A stretch of 64,000 nucleotides of DNA from Aminobacter sp039907765 (GCF_039907765.1 NZ_JARDJI010000004.1:1-64000), one strand, 5' to 3'. Shown: positions 8,065 through 16,836, counted from the first letter of the stretch. A program made the numbers and translations. Notes: generated by a model from the sequence alone, not told the origin.

Positions 8065-10512
8065 ATGGCAGAACTTCAGAAAAGCGGGAGCGGCGGCTGG
8101 CTCCTGGTTCTATTCGGTCTGCTCATGGTCATCATCGGGGCACCGCTCGTCTATGGCGGCGTCCAGCTGATCGGCCTGGGCGGATCGTGGTATTACGCGC
8201 TCGCCGGCCTCGGCGTCATCGCCTCCGGCATCCTCTACGTCATGCGCCGCAAGGCGGGCCTCTGGCTCTACGGCTTCGTCTTCCTGGCGACCGTCGCCTG
8301 GGCGGTCTGGGAATCCGGCCTCGAATTCTGGCCGCTGATCCCGCGCCTCGTGGCACCTGCCGTCATCGCCATCCCGGCGCTGTTGCTCGCCCCCCTCATC
8401 CCCACCAGCACCGGCAAACGCGGGCCATTTGCACTCGCCGCCCTGCTGGTCGCGGCACTTGCCGCCACCGCCTTCTACGGTTTTGCCCCGCATGGCGTGA
8501 CCCGCAACGCGCTGGCCTCGGCCGAGCCTGCGCCGACCGTTCCCCCGGCGGCGGCGAGCGCCACCGACTGGCGCCACTATGGCCGCACGCCGGCAGGCAC
8601 GCGCTACGCGCCGATCGACCAGATCAACCGCGACAATGTCGACAAGCTCGAGGTCGCCTGGACGTTCCAGTACGGCGATACCCCGCAGGGCACGGCACAG
8701 GACCAGAACACGCCGCTCTTCGTCGGCGACACGCTCTACACCTGCTCGCCCAACAACATCGTGCACGCACTGAACCCGGATACGGGCGACGTGAAGTGGA
8801 AGTTCGACCCGAAGGCCAAGTCGCCGCTGTGGCAGCGCTGCCGCGGCGTGAGCTACTACGAACCGGGCCCGGCGGCGGCGCAGGCTGACACGCCTGCCCC
8901 CACCAATGCCAATGCCCCTGCCGATCCGCTGGCCCCCGCCAGCCCGATCGCGCCTGCCACGCAGGTCGCCCAGGCTGCCAACGCCTGCGCGGCGCGCATC
9001 GTCATGACCACCATCGACGCCCGCCTGATCGAGCTCGACGCCAAGACCGGCGAGCTGTGCCAGGATTTCGGCAATGGCGGCATCGTCGATCTCAAGTCCG
9101 GCATGGGCGAGATCAAGGACGGCTTCTACTTCCAGACTTCCGCCCCGACCGTCACCCGCGACCTGATCATGGTCGGCGGCTGGGTGTGGGACAATGTCGA
9201 GACCGGCGAGCCCTCGGGCGCCGTGCGCGCATTCTCGGCCCGCACCGGCGAGCTGGTCTGGGCCTGGGACCTCGGCAACCCCGCCATCACCAAGCTGCCG
9301 CCGGAAGGCGAGAGCTACACGCGCGGCACGCCCAACGTCTGGTCGACGCCGGCCTATGACGAAGCGCTCGGCCTCGTCTACCTGCCGACCGGCAACGCCA
9401 CGCCCGACTTCTTCGGCGCGCATCGCTCGAAGGCCGCCGAGGACTACACCGCCTCGGTCGTCGCCCTCGACATCGCCACCGGCCGCGAGCGCTGGAAGTT
9501 CCAGACCGTGCACCACGACATCTGGGACTACGACGTTCCCGCCCAGCCCGCGCTCTACGACGTGCCGGACGGCAAGGGCGGCACCGTGCCGGCGCTGATC
9601 CAGATCACCAAGCGCGGGCAGATCTTCATGCTCGACCGCCGCGACGGCAAGCCGATCGCCGAGGTCGAGGAGCGCCCGGTGCCGCAGACCGGCGGCGTAC
9701 CGGAGGACTTCCTGTCGCCGACGCAGCCCTATTCGGTCGGCATGCCGGCGATCGGCGCGGAGCCCTTCACCGAGGCCAGGATGTGGGGTGCGACGCCCTA
9801 CGACCAGCTCTACTGCCGCATCGAGTTCAAGAAGATGCGTTACGAGGGCGAATTCACGCCTCCCGGCCTGACCCGCTCGATCATCTTCCCGGGCTACTAT
9901 GGCGGCATGAACTGGGGCAGTGCGGCGATCGACGAGGCCCGTGGGCTTCTGATCGTCAACGACATCCGCATGCCGCAGTTCGCCCAGCTGATGCCGCGCG
10001 AGCAGACCGACAACTATGGCGGCTCGGCAGCGCATGACGGCCTGTCGCAGCAGAAGGGCACGCCCTATGGCGCGCTGAAGAACGGCTTCATGTCGCCGCT
10101 CGGCGTTCCCTGCCACCAGCCGCCCTACGGCACCTTCACCGGCATCGACCTGAAGACCCGCCAGATCGCCTGGCAGGTTCCGGCCGGCACGCTGGAGGAC
10201 ACCGGACCGCTCGGCATGAAGACGGGGCTGCAGATCCCGATCGGCATGCCGACGCTGGGCGGCCCGATCACCACCTCGGGCGGTCTCGTCTTCTACGCCG
10301 GCACGCAGGACTATTATCTGCGCGCCCTCGACGTGGAGACCGGCGAAGAGCTGTGGAAGGGCCGCATGCCCGTAGGCGCCCAGTCAACGCCGATGACCTT
10401 CGTGTCGCCGGAAAGCGGGGCCCAGTATGTGGTCATTTCCGCCGGCGGCGCGCGCCAGTCGCCCGACCGCGGCGACTACGTGGTTGCCTACAAGCTGCCC
10501 AAGCAGAACTGA
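8065..10512 (+). CDS. gcd: Membrane-bound PQQ-dependent glucose dehydrogenase
   Basis: An 815-residue quinoprotein. Five membrane segments fill residues 1-~135, followed by a periplasmic eight-bladed PQQ propeller starting around DWRHYGRTPAGTRYAPI. Family motifs include QNTPLFVGDTLYTCSPNN, CRGVSYY, VHHDIWDYDVPAQP (PQQ/metal region) and a C-terminal LDVETGEELW blade. It oxidises glucose to gluconolactone in the periplasm and passes electrons to ubiquinone. A Pro/Ala/Thr-rich stretch of about 38 residues (coding 8866-8985) interrupts the propeller between CRGV and the next conserved Cys. The frame is open for 237 codons upstream, but homology begins at 8065. No PQQ synthesis genes are in the window; the cofactor must come from elsewhere. 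Confidence 0.92.
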   Translation: MAELQKSGSGGWLLVLFGLLMVIIGAPLVYGGVQLIGLGGSWYYALAGLGVIASGILYVMRRKAGLWLYGFVFLATVAWAVWESGLEFWPLIPRLVAPAVIAIPALLLAPLIPTSTGKRGPFALAALLVAALAATAFYGFAPHGVTRNALASAEPAPTVPPAAASATDWRHYGRTPAGTRYAPIDQINRDNVDKLEVAWTFQYGDTPQGTAQDQNTPLFVGDTLYTCSPNNIVHALNPDTGDVKWKFDPKAKSPLWQRCRGVSYYEPGPAAAQADTPAPTNANAPADPLAPASPIAPATQVAQAANACAARIVMTTIDARLIELDAKTGELCQDFGNGGIVDLKSGMGEIKDGFYFQTSAPTVTRDLIMVGGWVWDNVETGEPSGAVRAFSARTGELVWAWDLGNPAITKLPPEGESYTRGTPNVWSTPAYDEALGLVYLPTGNATPDFFGAHRSKAAEDYTASVVALDIATGRERWKFQTVHHDIWDYDVPAQPALYDVPDGKGGTVPALIQITKRGQIFMLDRRDGKPIAEVEERPVPQTGGVPEDFLSPTQPYSVGMPAIGAEPFTEARMWGATPYDQLYCRIEFKKMRYEGEFTPPGLTRSIIFPGYYGGMNWGSAAIDEARGLLIVNDIRMPQFAQLMPREQTDNYGGSAAHDGLSQQKGTPYGALKNGFMSPLGVPCHQPPYGTFTGIDLKTRQIAWQVPAGTLEDTGPLGMKTGLQIPIGMPTLGGPITTSGGLVFYAGTQDYYLRALDVETGEELWKGRMPVGAQSTPMTFVSPESGAQYVVISAGGARQSPDRGDYVVAYKLPKQN

Positions 10513-10564
10513 GTTCTCAGTTCATCGCCTGGGCGGTGAGATCCGTATGAAAACGGATGACAAG

Positions 10565-10614
10565 CGCGCCGTCAACTTTTGTTGACGGCGCGACCATCGT
10601 CAACTAAGGTTGAC
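10565..10614. promoter_or_regulatory. Two tandem GTCAAC-N4-GTTGAC operators
   Basis: GTCAAC-N4-GTTGAC occurs at 10571-10586 and again at 10599-10614, 28 bases apart. The first copy is extended to a 12-bp perfect inverted repeat (10565-10576 with 10581-10592). The second ends two bases before the ATG of the small HTH gene at 10617 and so covers its ribosome-binding region. The obvious reading is binding by two HTH dimers and self-repression. Confidence 0.7.
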
Positions 10615-10616
10615 AC

Positions 10617-10838
10617 ATGGATGACCTGCGTAAAATCACCATCCCGACCGATCCCGATGAGGCCCTGGCTGCTGTCGTCGCTTTGCGCCGATTGGCGGAC
10701 AGGATCGAACGCGAAGCCGTGCGATCGGCCCTGCAGCAAGGTTGGTCGTGGTCGAGGATTGCCCAAGCCCTCGGAATCACCAAGCAGGCCGCCCACAAGC
10801 GACTTTCGGACGTGGCGGAGAGCGACAGCTCCACATAA
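10617..10838 (+). CDS. Small helix-turn-helix DNA-binding protein
   Basis: A 73-residue protein consisting of an N-terminal helical segment and a C-terminal HTH (SRIAQALGITKQAAHKRL, residues ~49-66) of the sigma-region-4/resolvase-like type. It is preceded by two identical palindromes, the second touching the start region, which suggests autoregulation. Ten bases after its stop comes the Clp-N-domain gene, so the two form one operon. Small HTH genes paired with Clp N-domain proteins are known from other Rhizobiales and Actinobacteria, but I know of no assigned function for this pair. Confidence 0.8.
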   Translation: MDDLRKITIPTDPDEALAAVVALRRLADRIEREAVRSALQQGWSWSRIAQALGITKQAAHKRLSDVAESDSST

Positions 10839-10848
10839 GGGGAACGCG

Positions 10849-11355
10849 ATGTTCAGCGGCATCAAATCAAAGCTCGACGACATGAGCATTATCAAGCGTC
10901 TCTGCGAGCGGGCGGAAGCCCATGCCTTGCACGATCAGCAGCGGGAGCCGGGGGCCGAACATTTTCTGTTGGCCGCCCTCGATCTTCCGGACGGCACGGC
11001 TCGTCTCGCCTTTAAGCGAGCAGGAGTGGAGCCAGACGCCCTGCAAGCCGCGATCGAACGGCAGTATGGCGATGCCCTTCGGTCGATCGGCCTGACAGCG
11101 GATGCGCCGCATGAAACGTCGATTTCGGCAAATCCCGGCGCATATCAAGCAGCACCCTCCGGCCAAGCAGTCATGCAGGAGCTGGCGGCAACCCGGAAAG
11201 ACCATACCCCGTTGCTTGGCGCCCATGTCGTCGGCATCGTCGCGGGAATGTCGCAGGGTGTAGCGCCCCGCGCGCTCCGCGCCTTGGGCATAGATTCCGC
11301 CACACTGAAATCGGCTGCCGACGCGATAGTCGCAGCAATCGGCCCCGCCCGCTGA
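10849..11355 (+). CDS. Clp N-domain protein without an ATPase
   Basis: A 168-residue protein whose sequence is essentially a double Clp N-domain repeat (Clp_N/ClpA N-terminal family). Repeat one runs over about residues 15-75 (GAEHFLLAALD, FKRAGVEPDALQAAI) and repeat two over ~105-165 (HTPLLGAHVVGIVAG, ALRALGIDSATLKSA). There is no Walker motif, so it cannot unfold proteins alone; it may act as an adaptor, decoy or stress sensor, which is inference. The start at 10849 has AAGGGGAAC just upstream. It is co-transcribed with the HTH gene. Confidence 0.8.
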   Translation: MFSGIKSKLDDMSIIKRLCERAEAHALHDQQREPGAEHFLLAALDLPDGTARLAFKRAGVEPDALQAAIERQYGDALRSIGLTADAPHETSISANPGAYQAAPSGQAVMQELAATRKDHTPLLGAHVVGIVAGMSQGVAPRALRALGIDSATLKSAADAIVAAIGPAR

Positions 11356-11415
11356 TCTCCCGGCAGGGCTCTCCACCTCATGACTATTCGGAAGGGGCGC
11401 CTCGTGCGCCCCTTC

Positions 11416-11614
11416 TCATTTCTGGCCAGCGAAAGCCGCTCTGGTCCGCCGCGTCGGCAGTCGCCAGCCGAGGCGGACGCCGAGCGTGGCGACTGCGATC
11501 AGGACCATGCCCAGCCCCTGGGCGATGCCGATGGGATGATCGTAGACCGCCCAGTCGATGATGATGGCGACGACCGGGTAGACGAAGGTGAGTACTCCGA
11601 TGACCGGCGTCGGC
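11416..11614 (-). pseudogene. 3' remnant of a DMT/EamA-family exporter
   Basis: The minus strand from about 11614 down to a stop at 11416-11418 encodes ~65 residues like the C-terminus of a drug/metabolite transporter: TPVIGVLTFVYPVVAIIID, a last membrane helix GLGMVLIAVATLGVRLGW and a basic tail. There is no start codon and no upstream body. At 11606-11618 the homology ends and a LysR N-terminus begins on the opposite strand. The rest of the gene has been deleted. Confidence 0.75.
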
Positions 11615-12270
11615 GGCGCTCGACCTCGACCTGCTCAGGACCTTCGTCGCCGTTGCGGACAGCGGCAGCTTTTCCAGTGCCGCCGCGCGGGTCGGGCGCA
11701 GCCAGTCGGCGGTGAGCATGCAGATGCAGCGGCTGGACCAGACCGTCGGCAAGAAGCTCCTGGTGCGCGGGCCGCGCGCGGTGACCACGAATCTGCGAGC
11801 AGTCGACCTCGCTGGTGAACACCTTCGCCGACGGGCGGCTCGACCTCGTCATCATTACCCGTGGATCGGAGCAGTCGATCGAGGTGCTGCAGCGCGAGCG
11901 ACTGGTGTGGGTCGCCTCGCCCAACCATGTCGCCTGGGAGATCGATCCCCTGCCCGTCGCCCTGTTCGAGCCGGGCTCCGTAGCGCGACGCAGCGTGCTG
12001 CAGGTGCTGGGCGCCGCCGATCGGTCGTTCCGCAGCACCTATTCCAGCGCAAGCCTGCTCGGGCTGATCGCCGTCGTGCAAGCGGGCCTGGCGGTCGCCG
12101 GCCTCGCCCAGCGCAGCGTGCCGCCAAGCCTGCGCATCATCGGCGAGAACGAGGGCCTGCCGCCCCTGCCCGACATGGAGATCGGCATCCTGCGCAACCC
12201 GCAAGCGGGCAATTCGGCGGTCGAGCGGCTCTACGACTTCCTCCGCCGCGACCTGACGCAACAGTCCTGA
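11610..12270 (+). pseudogene. Internally deleted LysR-family regulator
   Basis: From 11616 the plus strand encodes a LysR HTH (DLDLLRTFVAVADSGSFSSA, then SQSAVSMQMQRLDQTVGK) without a start codon, running to about 11785 in one frame. After a break near 11786-11794 the reading continues in a different frame with the second half of an effector domain (CEQSTSLVNTFADGRLDLVI to the stop at 12268). The linker and first half of the effector domain, roughly 80 residues, are missing. Together with the truncated divergent exporter this is a classic lysR-dmt pair collapsed by two deletions. A GTG at 11815 could still start a 151-residue C-terminal fragment, but it would lack DNA binding. Confidence 0.8.
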
Positions 12271-12312
12271 ACGACGGGGCTGCGCCGTCCGCGAATGGGT
12301 GCCATGCACTCC

Positions 12313-12331
12313 ATGCATTGCTGCAATGCAT
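12313..12331. repeat. Perfect inverted repeat upstream of the MFS gene
   Basis: ATGCATTG and CAATGCAT are separated by three bases, 75 bases upstream of the MFS transporter start. It could be an operator; no regulator can be linked to it because the adjacent LysR gene is broken. Confidence 0.4.
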
Positions 12332-12405
12332 CAAAATCGCTTGCGCGGCGGCCGACTTAAGGAAACTGTCGACCTAAATCGTTTCAATTCCCCCCGAGTC
12401 CATCC

Positions 12406-13572
12406 ATGCCCTTGCCGATCCTCGCTCTGGCCGTTGCATCTTTTTGCATCGGTACCACCGAATTCGTGATCATGGGGCTGTTGCCCGAGGTCGCCGCCGA
12501 CTTGGGCGTCTCGATCCCGGCGGCGGGGCTGCTGGTCACGGGCTATGCCCTCGGCGTGGTCATCGGAGCCCCGATCATCGCCATCGGCACGGCGAGACTG
12601 CCGCGCAAGCCGGTGCTGGTCGGGCTGGCCATGCTGTTCGTTCTCGGCAACCTGCTTTGCGCCATCGCCCCCACCTACTGGACGCTGATGGCGGCGCGCG
12701 TCGTCACCGCCCTCGGCCACGGCGCCTTCTTCGGCATCGGCTCGGTGGTGGCGGCAAGCCTGGTGCCGGCCAACAAGCGCGCCAGCGCCATCGCCCTGAT
12801 GTTCGCCGGCCTGACGCTCGCCAACATCCTCGGCGTGCCCGGCGGCACCGCGCTCGGCGAAGCCTTCGGCTGGCGCATGACCTTCTACGCCGTCGTCGTC
12901 ATCGGCCTGATCTCGGTCGCGGCCATCGCCTGGCTCGTGCCGGCGGGCGTCGCCCCTCCCGGCAAGGGTGGCGTCGCCGGCGAGGTCAAGGTGTTGGGCA
13001 AGCTGCAGGTGTGGCTCGCCATGATCATCTCCGCGCTCGCCTCGGGCAGCCTGTTTGCCGTCTTCACCTACATCAAGCCGATCCTGACCGGCGTCACCGG
13101 ACTGTCGATCGAGTCCGTCACCTGGATCCTGCTCTTGTTCGGCGGCGGCATGACCATCGGCAACATCATCGGCGGCAAGCTGGCCGACTGGAGGCTGATG
13201 CCGACGGCCATCGGCGCGCTCGTGGTGATGGCCATGATCCACGTCGCCTTCGCCGGGCTCAGCCACTCGGTACCCGCGGCGATCCTGCTCGTCTTCATGT
13301 GGGGCGTCATCACCTTCGTCATCGTGCCGCCGATGCAGATGCGCGTCGTCGAGACAGCCTCGGAAGCGCCGAACCTCGCCGCCACGCTCAACCAGGGCGC
13401 CTTCAATGCCGGCAATGCCGCCGGCGCCTGGGCGGGAGGCGCTGCGATCTCGATGGGAGTGAGCTACGCCGACCTGCCCTTCGTCGGCGCGGCGATTGCG
13501 CTGACCGCCTTCGCCGTGGCCGTCATTTCCTTCGCGCTCGACCGGCGTGACGCAATTCAGCAGGCGGCATGA
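12406..13572 (+). CDS. MFS transporter, AraJ/PbuE-type efflux pump
   Basis: A 388-residue protein with twelve predicted membrane helices in two six-helix halves. It begins with the FCIGTTEFVIMGLLPEVA signature of the AraJ/YdhP DHA1 subfamily and has the loop 2-3 motif GTARLPRKPVLVG. These are proton-driven inner-membrane exporters of sugars, nucleosides or drugs; the substrate cannot be told from sequence. It is a single gene with the broken LysR gene upstream and the cobalamin riboswitch 40 bases downstream of its stop. Confidence 0.88.
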   Translation: MPLPILALAVASFCIGTTEFVIMGLLPEVAADLGVSIPAAGLLVTGYALGVVIGAPIIAIGTARLPRKPVLVGLAMLFVLGNLLCAIAPTYWTLMAARVVTALGHGAFFGIGSVVAASLVPANKRASAIALMFAGLTLANILGVPGGTALGEAFGWRMTFYAVVVIGLISVAAIAWLVPAGVAPPGKGGVAGEVKVLGKLQVWLAMIISALASGSLFAVFTYIKPILTGVTGLSIESVTWILLLFGGGMTIGNIIGGKLADWRLMPTAIGALVVMAMIHVAFAGLSHSVPAAILLVFMWGVITFVIVPPMQMRVVETASEAPNLAATLNQGAFNAGNAAGAWAGGAAISMGVSYADLPFVGAAIALTAFAVAVISFALDRRDAIQQAA

Positions 13573-13611
13573 CGCTTTAGCGATTGTCAGCAACCCGTCG
13601 TTGCTGTAGCC

Positions 13612-13801
13612 ACGGCAGCGATGGTTCCTGCTGCCTGGTTCGGGCAGCGGATTAAATGGGAACACGGTGAGACGTCCCGGACGCGAAACCGTGGCTGCCC
13701 CCGCAACTGTGAGCGGATAGCAAGTCGGAAGAATGCCACTGGCCGCACGGCCGGGAAGGCTCCGAGGCGCCGAAACCCGCAAGCCAGGAGACCTGCCATC
13801 A
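13612..13801 (+). promoter_or_regulatory. Cobalamin (AdoCbl) riboswitch
   Basis: Conserved blocks are visible in order: ATGGTTCC at 13621, AAATGGGAACACGGTGA at 13654, CCGTGGCTGCCCCCGCAACT near 13690, GCCACTGG, CCGGGAAGGC, and the closing B12 box AGCCAGGAGACCTGCC at about 13782-13797. It precedes the ABC transporter genes at 13917-16761, so import should be shut off when cobalamin is plentiful. Confidence 0.95.
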
Positions 13802-13916
13802 TCGGATGCGTTCAACCGGCCGGGGTGTGCCGCGGAGATGATGATGGTTGCGACTGCCTTTTTCGGATCGCCGATCGGATCGTTCTGCCGCCTCCGCCAC
13901 GTCACGGAGACAGGGC

Positions 13917-14732
13917 ATGCTCGATCACGTCCACGGCTCTAGTCGTCTCGTAGGCTCCACCCCGGCACTGCTCGAACTCGACGGCCTGTCATGGGGCCCG
14001 CGCGCGTCGAAGCCGATCCTCCAGCCAGTGACCGTGCGTGTGGAGCCGGCGGAGCTGCTGGCCATCGTCGGCCCCAACGGCGCCGGCAAGTCGAGCCTGC
14101 TGCGCTGCCTCTACCGCTACCACCGGCCGACCGGCGGCACGGTCAGGCTGGACGGAACCGACATCTGGCGGATGAAGCCGCGCGATTGCGCCCGCCGCAT
14201 CGCCACAGTGCTGCAGGAGCCGGCCTCGGACTTCGGCCTGACGGTGGCCGAGATCGTCGAACTCGGGCTCATCCCGCACGCCACCCGCGTCGGAACCGCG
14301 GCCGACTACTATCTTGACGTCGAGGCCGCACTGTCGCTGCTCGGCCTCACCCGGCTCGCCGCGCGTGATTTCGGCTCGCTGTCGGGCGGCGAGAAACAAC
14401 GCACCATGATCGCGCGAGCCGTGGTGCAGCGGCCCGACCTCTTGATCCTGGACGAGCCGACCAATCACCTCGACATCCGCCATCAGCTCGAAGTGCTCGA
14501 ACTGCTTCGCAATCTCGGCTGCACCGTGGTGGTCTCGCTGCACGACCTGGCGCTCGCCTCGGCCTATGCGGACCGCGTGCTGGTCATGGACGGCGGCCGC
14601 GCGGTCGCCTGTGGCAGGCCGGCCGACATCCTCACACCCGAGCGCATCCGCGAGAACTTCGCCGTGGGCGCCACCCTCGACGATCACCCGGTCACCGGGC
14701 GCCCGCGCTTTTCCTTCCATCTCGAACGCTGA
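13917..14732 (+). CDS. ABC transporter ATP-binding protein, FecE/BtuD type
   Basis: A 271-residue ATPase with Walker A GPNGAGKSS, Q-loop VLQEP, signature LSGGEKQR, Walker B LLILDEPTNHLD and H-loop SLHDLA. The spacing fits the FecE/BtuD family that powers siderophore, haem or cobalamin importers. The start at 13917 has GGAG upstream, and the open frame before it falls in the riboswitch leader. It is first in a three-gene operon (ATPase, binding protein, permease) placed under a cobalamin riboswitch, so B12, a cobamide precursor or cobalt chelate is the likely cargo rather than a siderophore. Confidence 0.9.
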   Translation: MLDHVHGSSRLVGSTPALLELDGLSWGPRASKPILQPVTVRVEPAELLAIVGPNGAGKSSLLRCLYRYHRPTGGTVRLDGTDIWRMKPRDCARRIATVLQEPASDFGLTVAEIVELGLIPHATRVGTAADYYLDVEAALSLLGLTRLAARDFGSLSGGEKQRTMIARAVVQRPDLLILDEPTNHLDIRHQLEVLELLRNLGCTVVVSLHDLALASAYADRVLVMDGGRAVACGRPADILTPERIRENFAVGATLDDHPVTGRPRFSFHLER

Positions 14733-14755
14733 ACCCGCCAAGCCGAGGAGCCTCC

Positions 14756-15700
14756 ATGCGCCTGACGATTTTTGCCGCCGCAGTCCTTGCAAGCTGCACC
14801 ACCGCCCTGGCGGACGACTTTCCGGTCACGGTCAGGAGCTGCAACCGCGACGTGACCTTCGCCGCTCCGCCGCAGCGGGCGGTGTCCAACGACATCAACC
14901 TGACCGAGATGATGCTGACCCTCGGCCTGGCCGACCGCATGGTCGGCTATTCCGGCATTTCCGGCTGGAACAAGATCGACGCGGCCATTCGCAAGGACAT
15001 CGGCCAGTTGCCGGAACTCGCGCCGCAATATCCGAGTAAGGAGGTGCTGCTCGGCGCCGACGCCGATTTCTATTTCGCCGGCTGGAACTACGGCATGAGC
15101 GTCGGCGGCGCCGTCACGCCCGACACGCTCGCGCCCTTCGGCATCGCCGTCTACGAGCTGACGGAAAGCTGCATCCACGTCGTGAAGCGGGAAAAGTCGT
15201 CGATGGACGACATGTATGTCGACCTCCTCAACCTCGGCACGATCTTCGGGGTGCGCGACAAGGCGGAGGCCCTGGTCATGGGCTACAAGCGGGATCTCGC
15301 CGAATTCCAGTCCAGGCTGCCTCGGCTCGACAGGCCGGTGAAGGTGTTCCTCTACGATTCCGGCGAGCAGAAGCCGTTCACCGCAGGCCGCTACGCCATC
15401 CCGACCGCGATGATCGAGGCGGCCGGCGGCATCAACATCGCCGACGACGTCGAGGCCAACTGGGCCGAGATCGGCTGGGAACCGGTGATCGAGCGCAATC
15501 CCGACGTCATCGTCATCGTCAACTACGGCGAGGTGACGGCCGAGCAGAAGATCGCCTTCATGCGCTCCAACCCGGCCTTCAAGGACATTGCGGCGGTGAG
15601 GAACAACCGTTTCGTCGTGCTCGAATATGTCGAGGCTACACCCGGGCCGCGCAACATCGCGGCGATCAAGCGCCTGGCCGAAGCGTTCCGGGCTGACTGA
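14756..15700 (+). CDS. Periplasmic substrate-binding protein of the B12-regulated ABC transporter
   Basis: A 314-residue class III binding protein (FecB/BtuF fold). It has a signal peptide of ~19 residues (MRLTIFAAAVLASCTTALA) with possible cleavage after ALA; a Cys at residue 14 is not in a canonical lipobox. The mature part starts with the FPVTVRSCNRDVTFAAPPQR strand typical of the family and ends in a helical lobe. It would capture the corrinoid or chelate in the periplasm and deliver it to the permease encoded three bases downstream. Homologues are often annotated as iron-siderophore binders; the riboswitch argues for a corrinoid. Confidence 0.88.
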   Translation: MRLTIFAAAVLASCTTALADDFPVTVRSCNRDVTFAAPPQRAVSNDINLTEMMLTLGLADRMVGYSGISGWNKIDAAIRKDIGQLPELAPQYPSKEVLLGADADFYFAGWNYGMSVGGAVTPDTLAPFGIAVYELTESCIHVVKREKSSMDDMYVDLLNLGTIFGVRDKAEALVMGYKRDLAEFQSRLPRLDRPVKVFLYDSGEQKPFTAGRYAIPTAMIEAAGGINIADDVEANWAEIGWEPVIERNPDVIVIVNYGEVTAEQKIAFMRSNPAFKDIAAVRNNRFVVLEYVEATPGPRNIAAIKRLAEAFRAD

Positions 15701-15702
15701 CC

Positions 15703-16761
15703 GTGTCGCACCGGAATTTCGTCAAGGGCCCACGCCATGCGCTGATCCACGCCATGCCGGCGCTGGTCGCGGCGCTCGCGGCACTGCTGGCCGTCACGAT
15801 GCTCGTCGCGATCGGCGTGGGTTCGGTGGCGATCCCGCTCGACGCGGTCTGGGGGGTGATCGCCAACAAGCTCGTGCCGGGCAGCGTCGAGGTCTTCTGG
15901 TCGAGCGGCCGCGAGAACATCGTCTGGGACGTGCGCGCGCCGCGGGTCATCCTCGGGGCGACGGTCGGCGCCTCGCTCGCGGTCGTGGGCGCAGCACTGC
16001 AGTCGGTGACGCGCAATCCGCTCGCCGATCCGCATCTGCTCGGCGTCTCATCCGGTGCCGCGCTGGGGGCTATCCTCGCTTTGCTCCATGCCGGCATGGT
16101 GTTCGGCCCGATCACGGTGCCGCTGTTCGCCTTCGCCGGCGCGCTGGCGGCCACCGCCCTGGTGCTGATGGTCGCCAACCTGACGCGGGCGCACTCGGCC
16201 GGCCAACTCGTATTGGCCGGCGTCGCCGTCAGCTTCATCATAACGGCGGCCGGCAACCTGTTGATCTTCCTGGCCGATCCGCGGGCAGCGCCGGTCGTCA
16301 TCTTCTGGATGCTCGGCGGCCTCGGCATGGCGCAATGGCAGCAGCTGGCCTACCCGCTGCTGGCGCTCGTCGCCGGCGGCGGCTACCTTCTGACCCAGGC
16401 CCGCAACCTCAACGCCATGACGCTCGGCGACGAGAGCGCCACCGCGCTGGGGCTGCCGGCGCGCCGGTTCCGCCTCGTCATCTTCGTGGTCTGTGCCATA
16501 CTCACCGGCAGCGCCGTCGCCTATTCGGGCGTCATCGCCTTCGTCGGGCTGATGATCCCGCATGTCGTGCGGCTCGCGATCGGCGGCGATTACCGTCGCG
16601 TGCTGCCGCTGTCGGCTCTGGTGGGCGCCATCTTCCTCGTCACGGCCGACATGGCCGCCCGCACCGTGCTGCCGCCGCAGGACATGCCGCTCGGCATCCT
16701 CACGGGGCTGATCGGCGGCGTGGCGTTTGTCGCCCTGATGCGCCGCCGGGTCACAAACTGA
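15703..16761 (+). CDS. FecCD-family ABC permease of the B12-regulated transporter
   Basis: A 352-residue permease with about ten membrane helices. FecCD motifs include RAPRVILGATVGASLAVVGA, NPLADPHLLGVSSGAALGA and GVIAFVGLMIPHVVR (coupling helix region), the last contacting the ATPase. It starts with GTG at 15703, two bases after the binding-protein stop, so the genes are tightly coupled. As a homodimer it would form the transmembrane channel. No TonB-dependent receptor, cob or cbi genes lie nearby, so the outer-membrane partner must be elsewhere. Confidence 0.9.
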   Translation: MSHRNFVKGPRHALIHAMPALVAALAALLAVTMLVAIGVGSVAIPLDAVWGVIANKLVPGSVEVFWSSGRENIVWDVRAPRVILGATVGASLAVVGAALQSVTRNPLADPHLLGVSSGAALGAILALLHAGMVFGPITVPLFAFAGALAATALVLMVANLTRAHSAGQLVLAGVAVSFIITAAGNLLIFLADPRAAPVVIFWMLGGLGMAQWQQLAYPLLALVAGGGYLLTQARNLNAMTLGDESATALGLPARRFRLVIFVVCAILTGSAVAYSGVIAFVGLMIPHVVRLAIGGDYRRVLPLSALVGAIFLVTADMAARTVLPPQDMPLGILTGLIGGVAFVALMRRRVTN

Positions 16762-16836
16762 GGGTCAGTTGGTAATGCAACGCAACACAGCGCAAATCCT
16801 GTTGCAGCCCATGTTTTTCGCCGCTATGGATTTCGC

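Noticed and set aside
8110..10116. A 668-codon minus-strand frame opposite gcd
   Set aside because: Low-complexity translation, no family features; a shadow of the glucose dehydrogenase gene.
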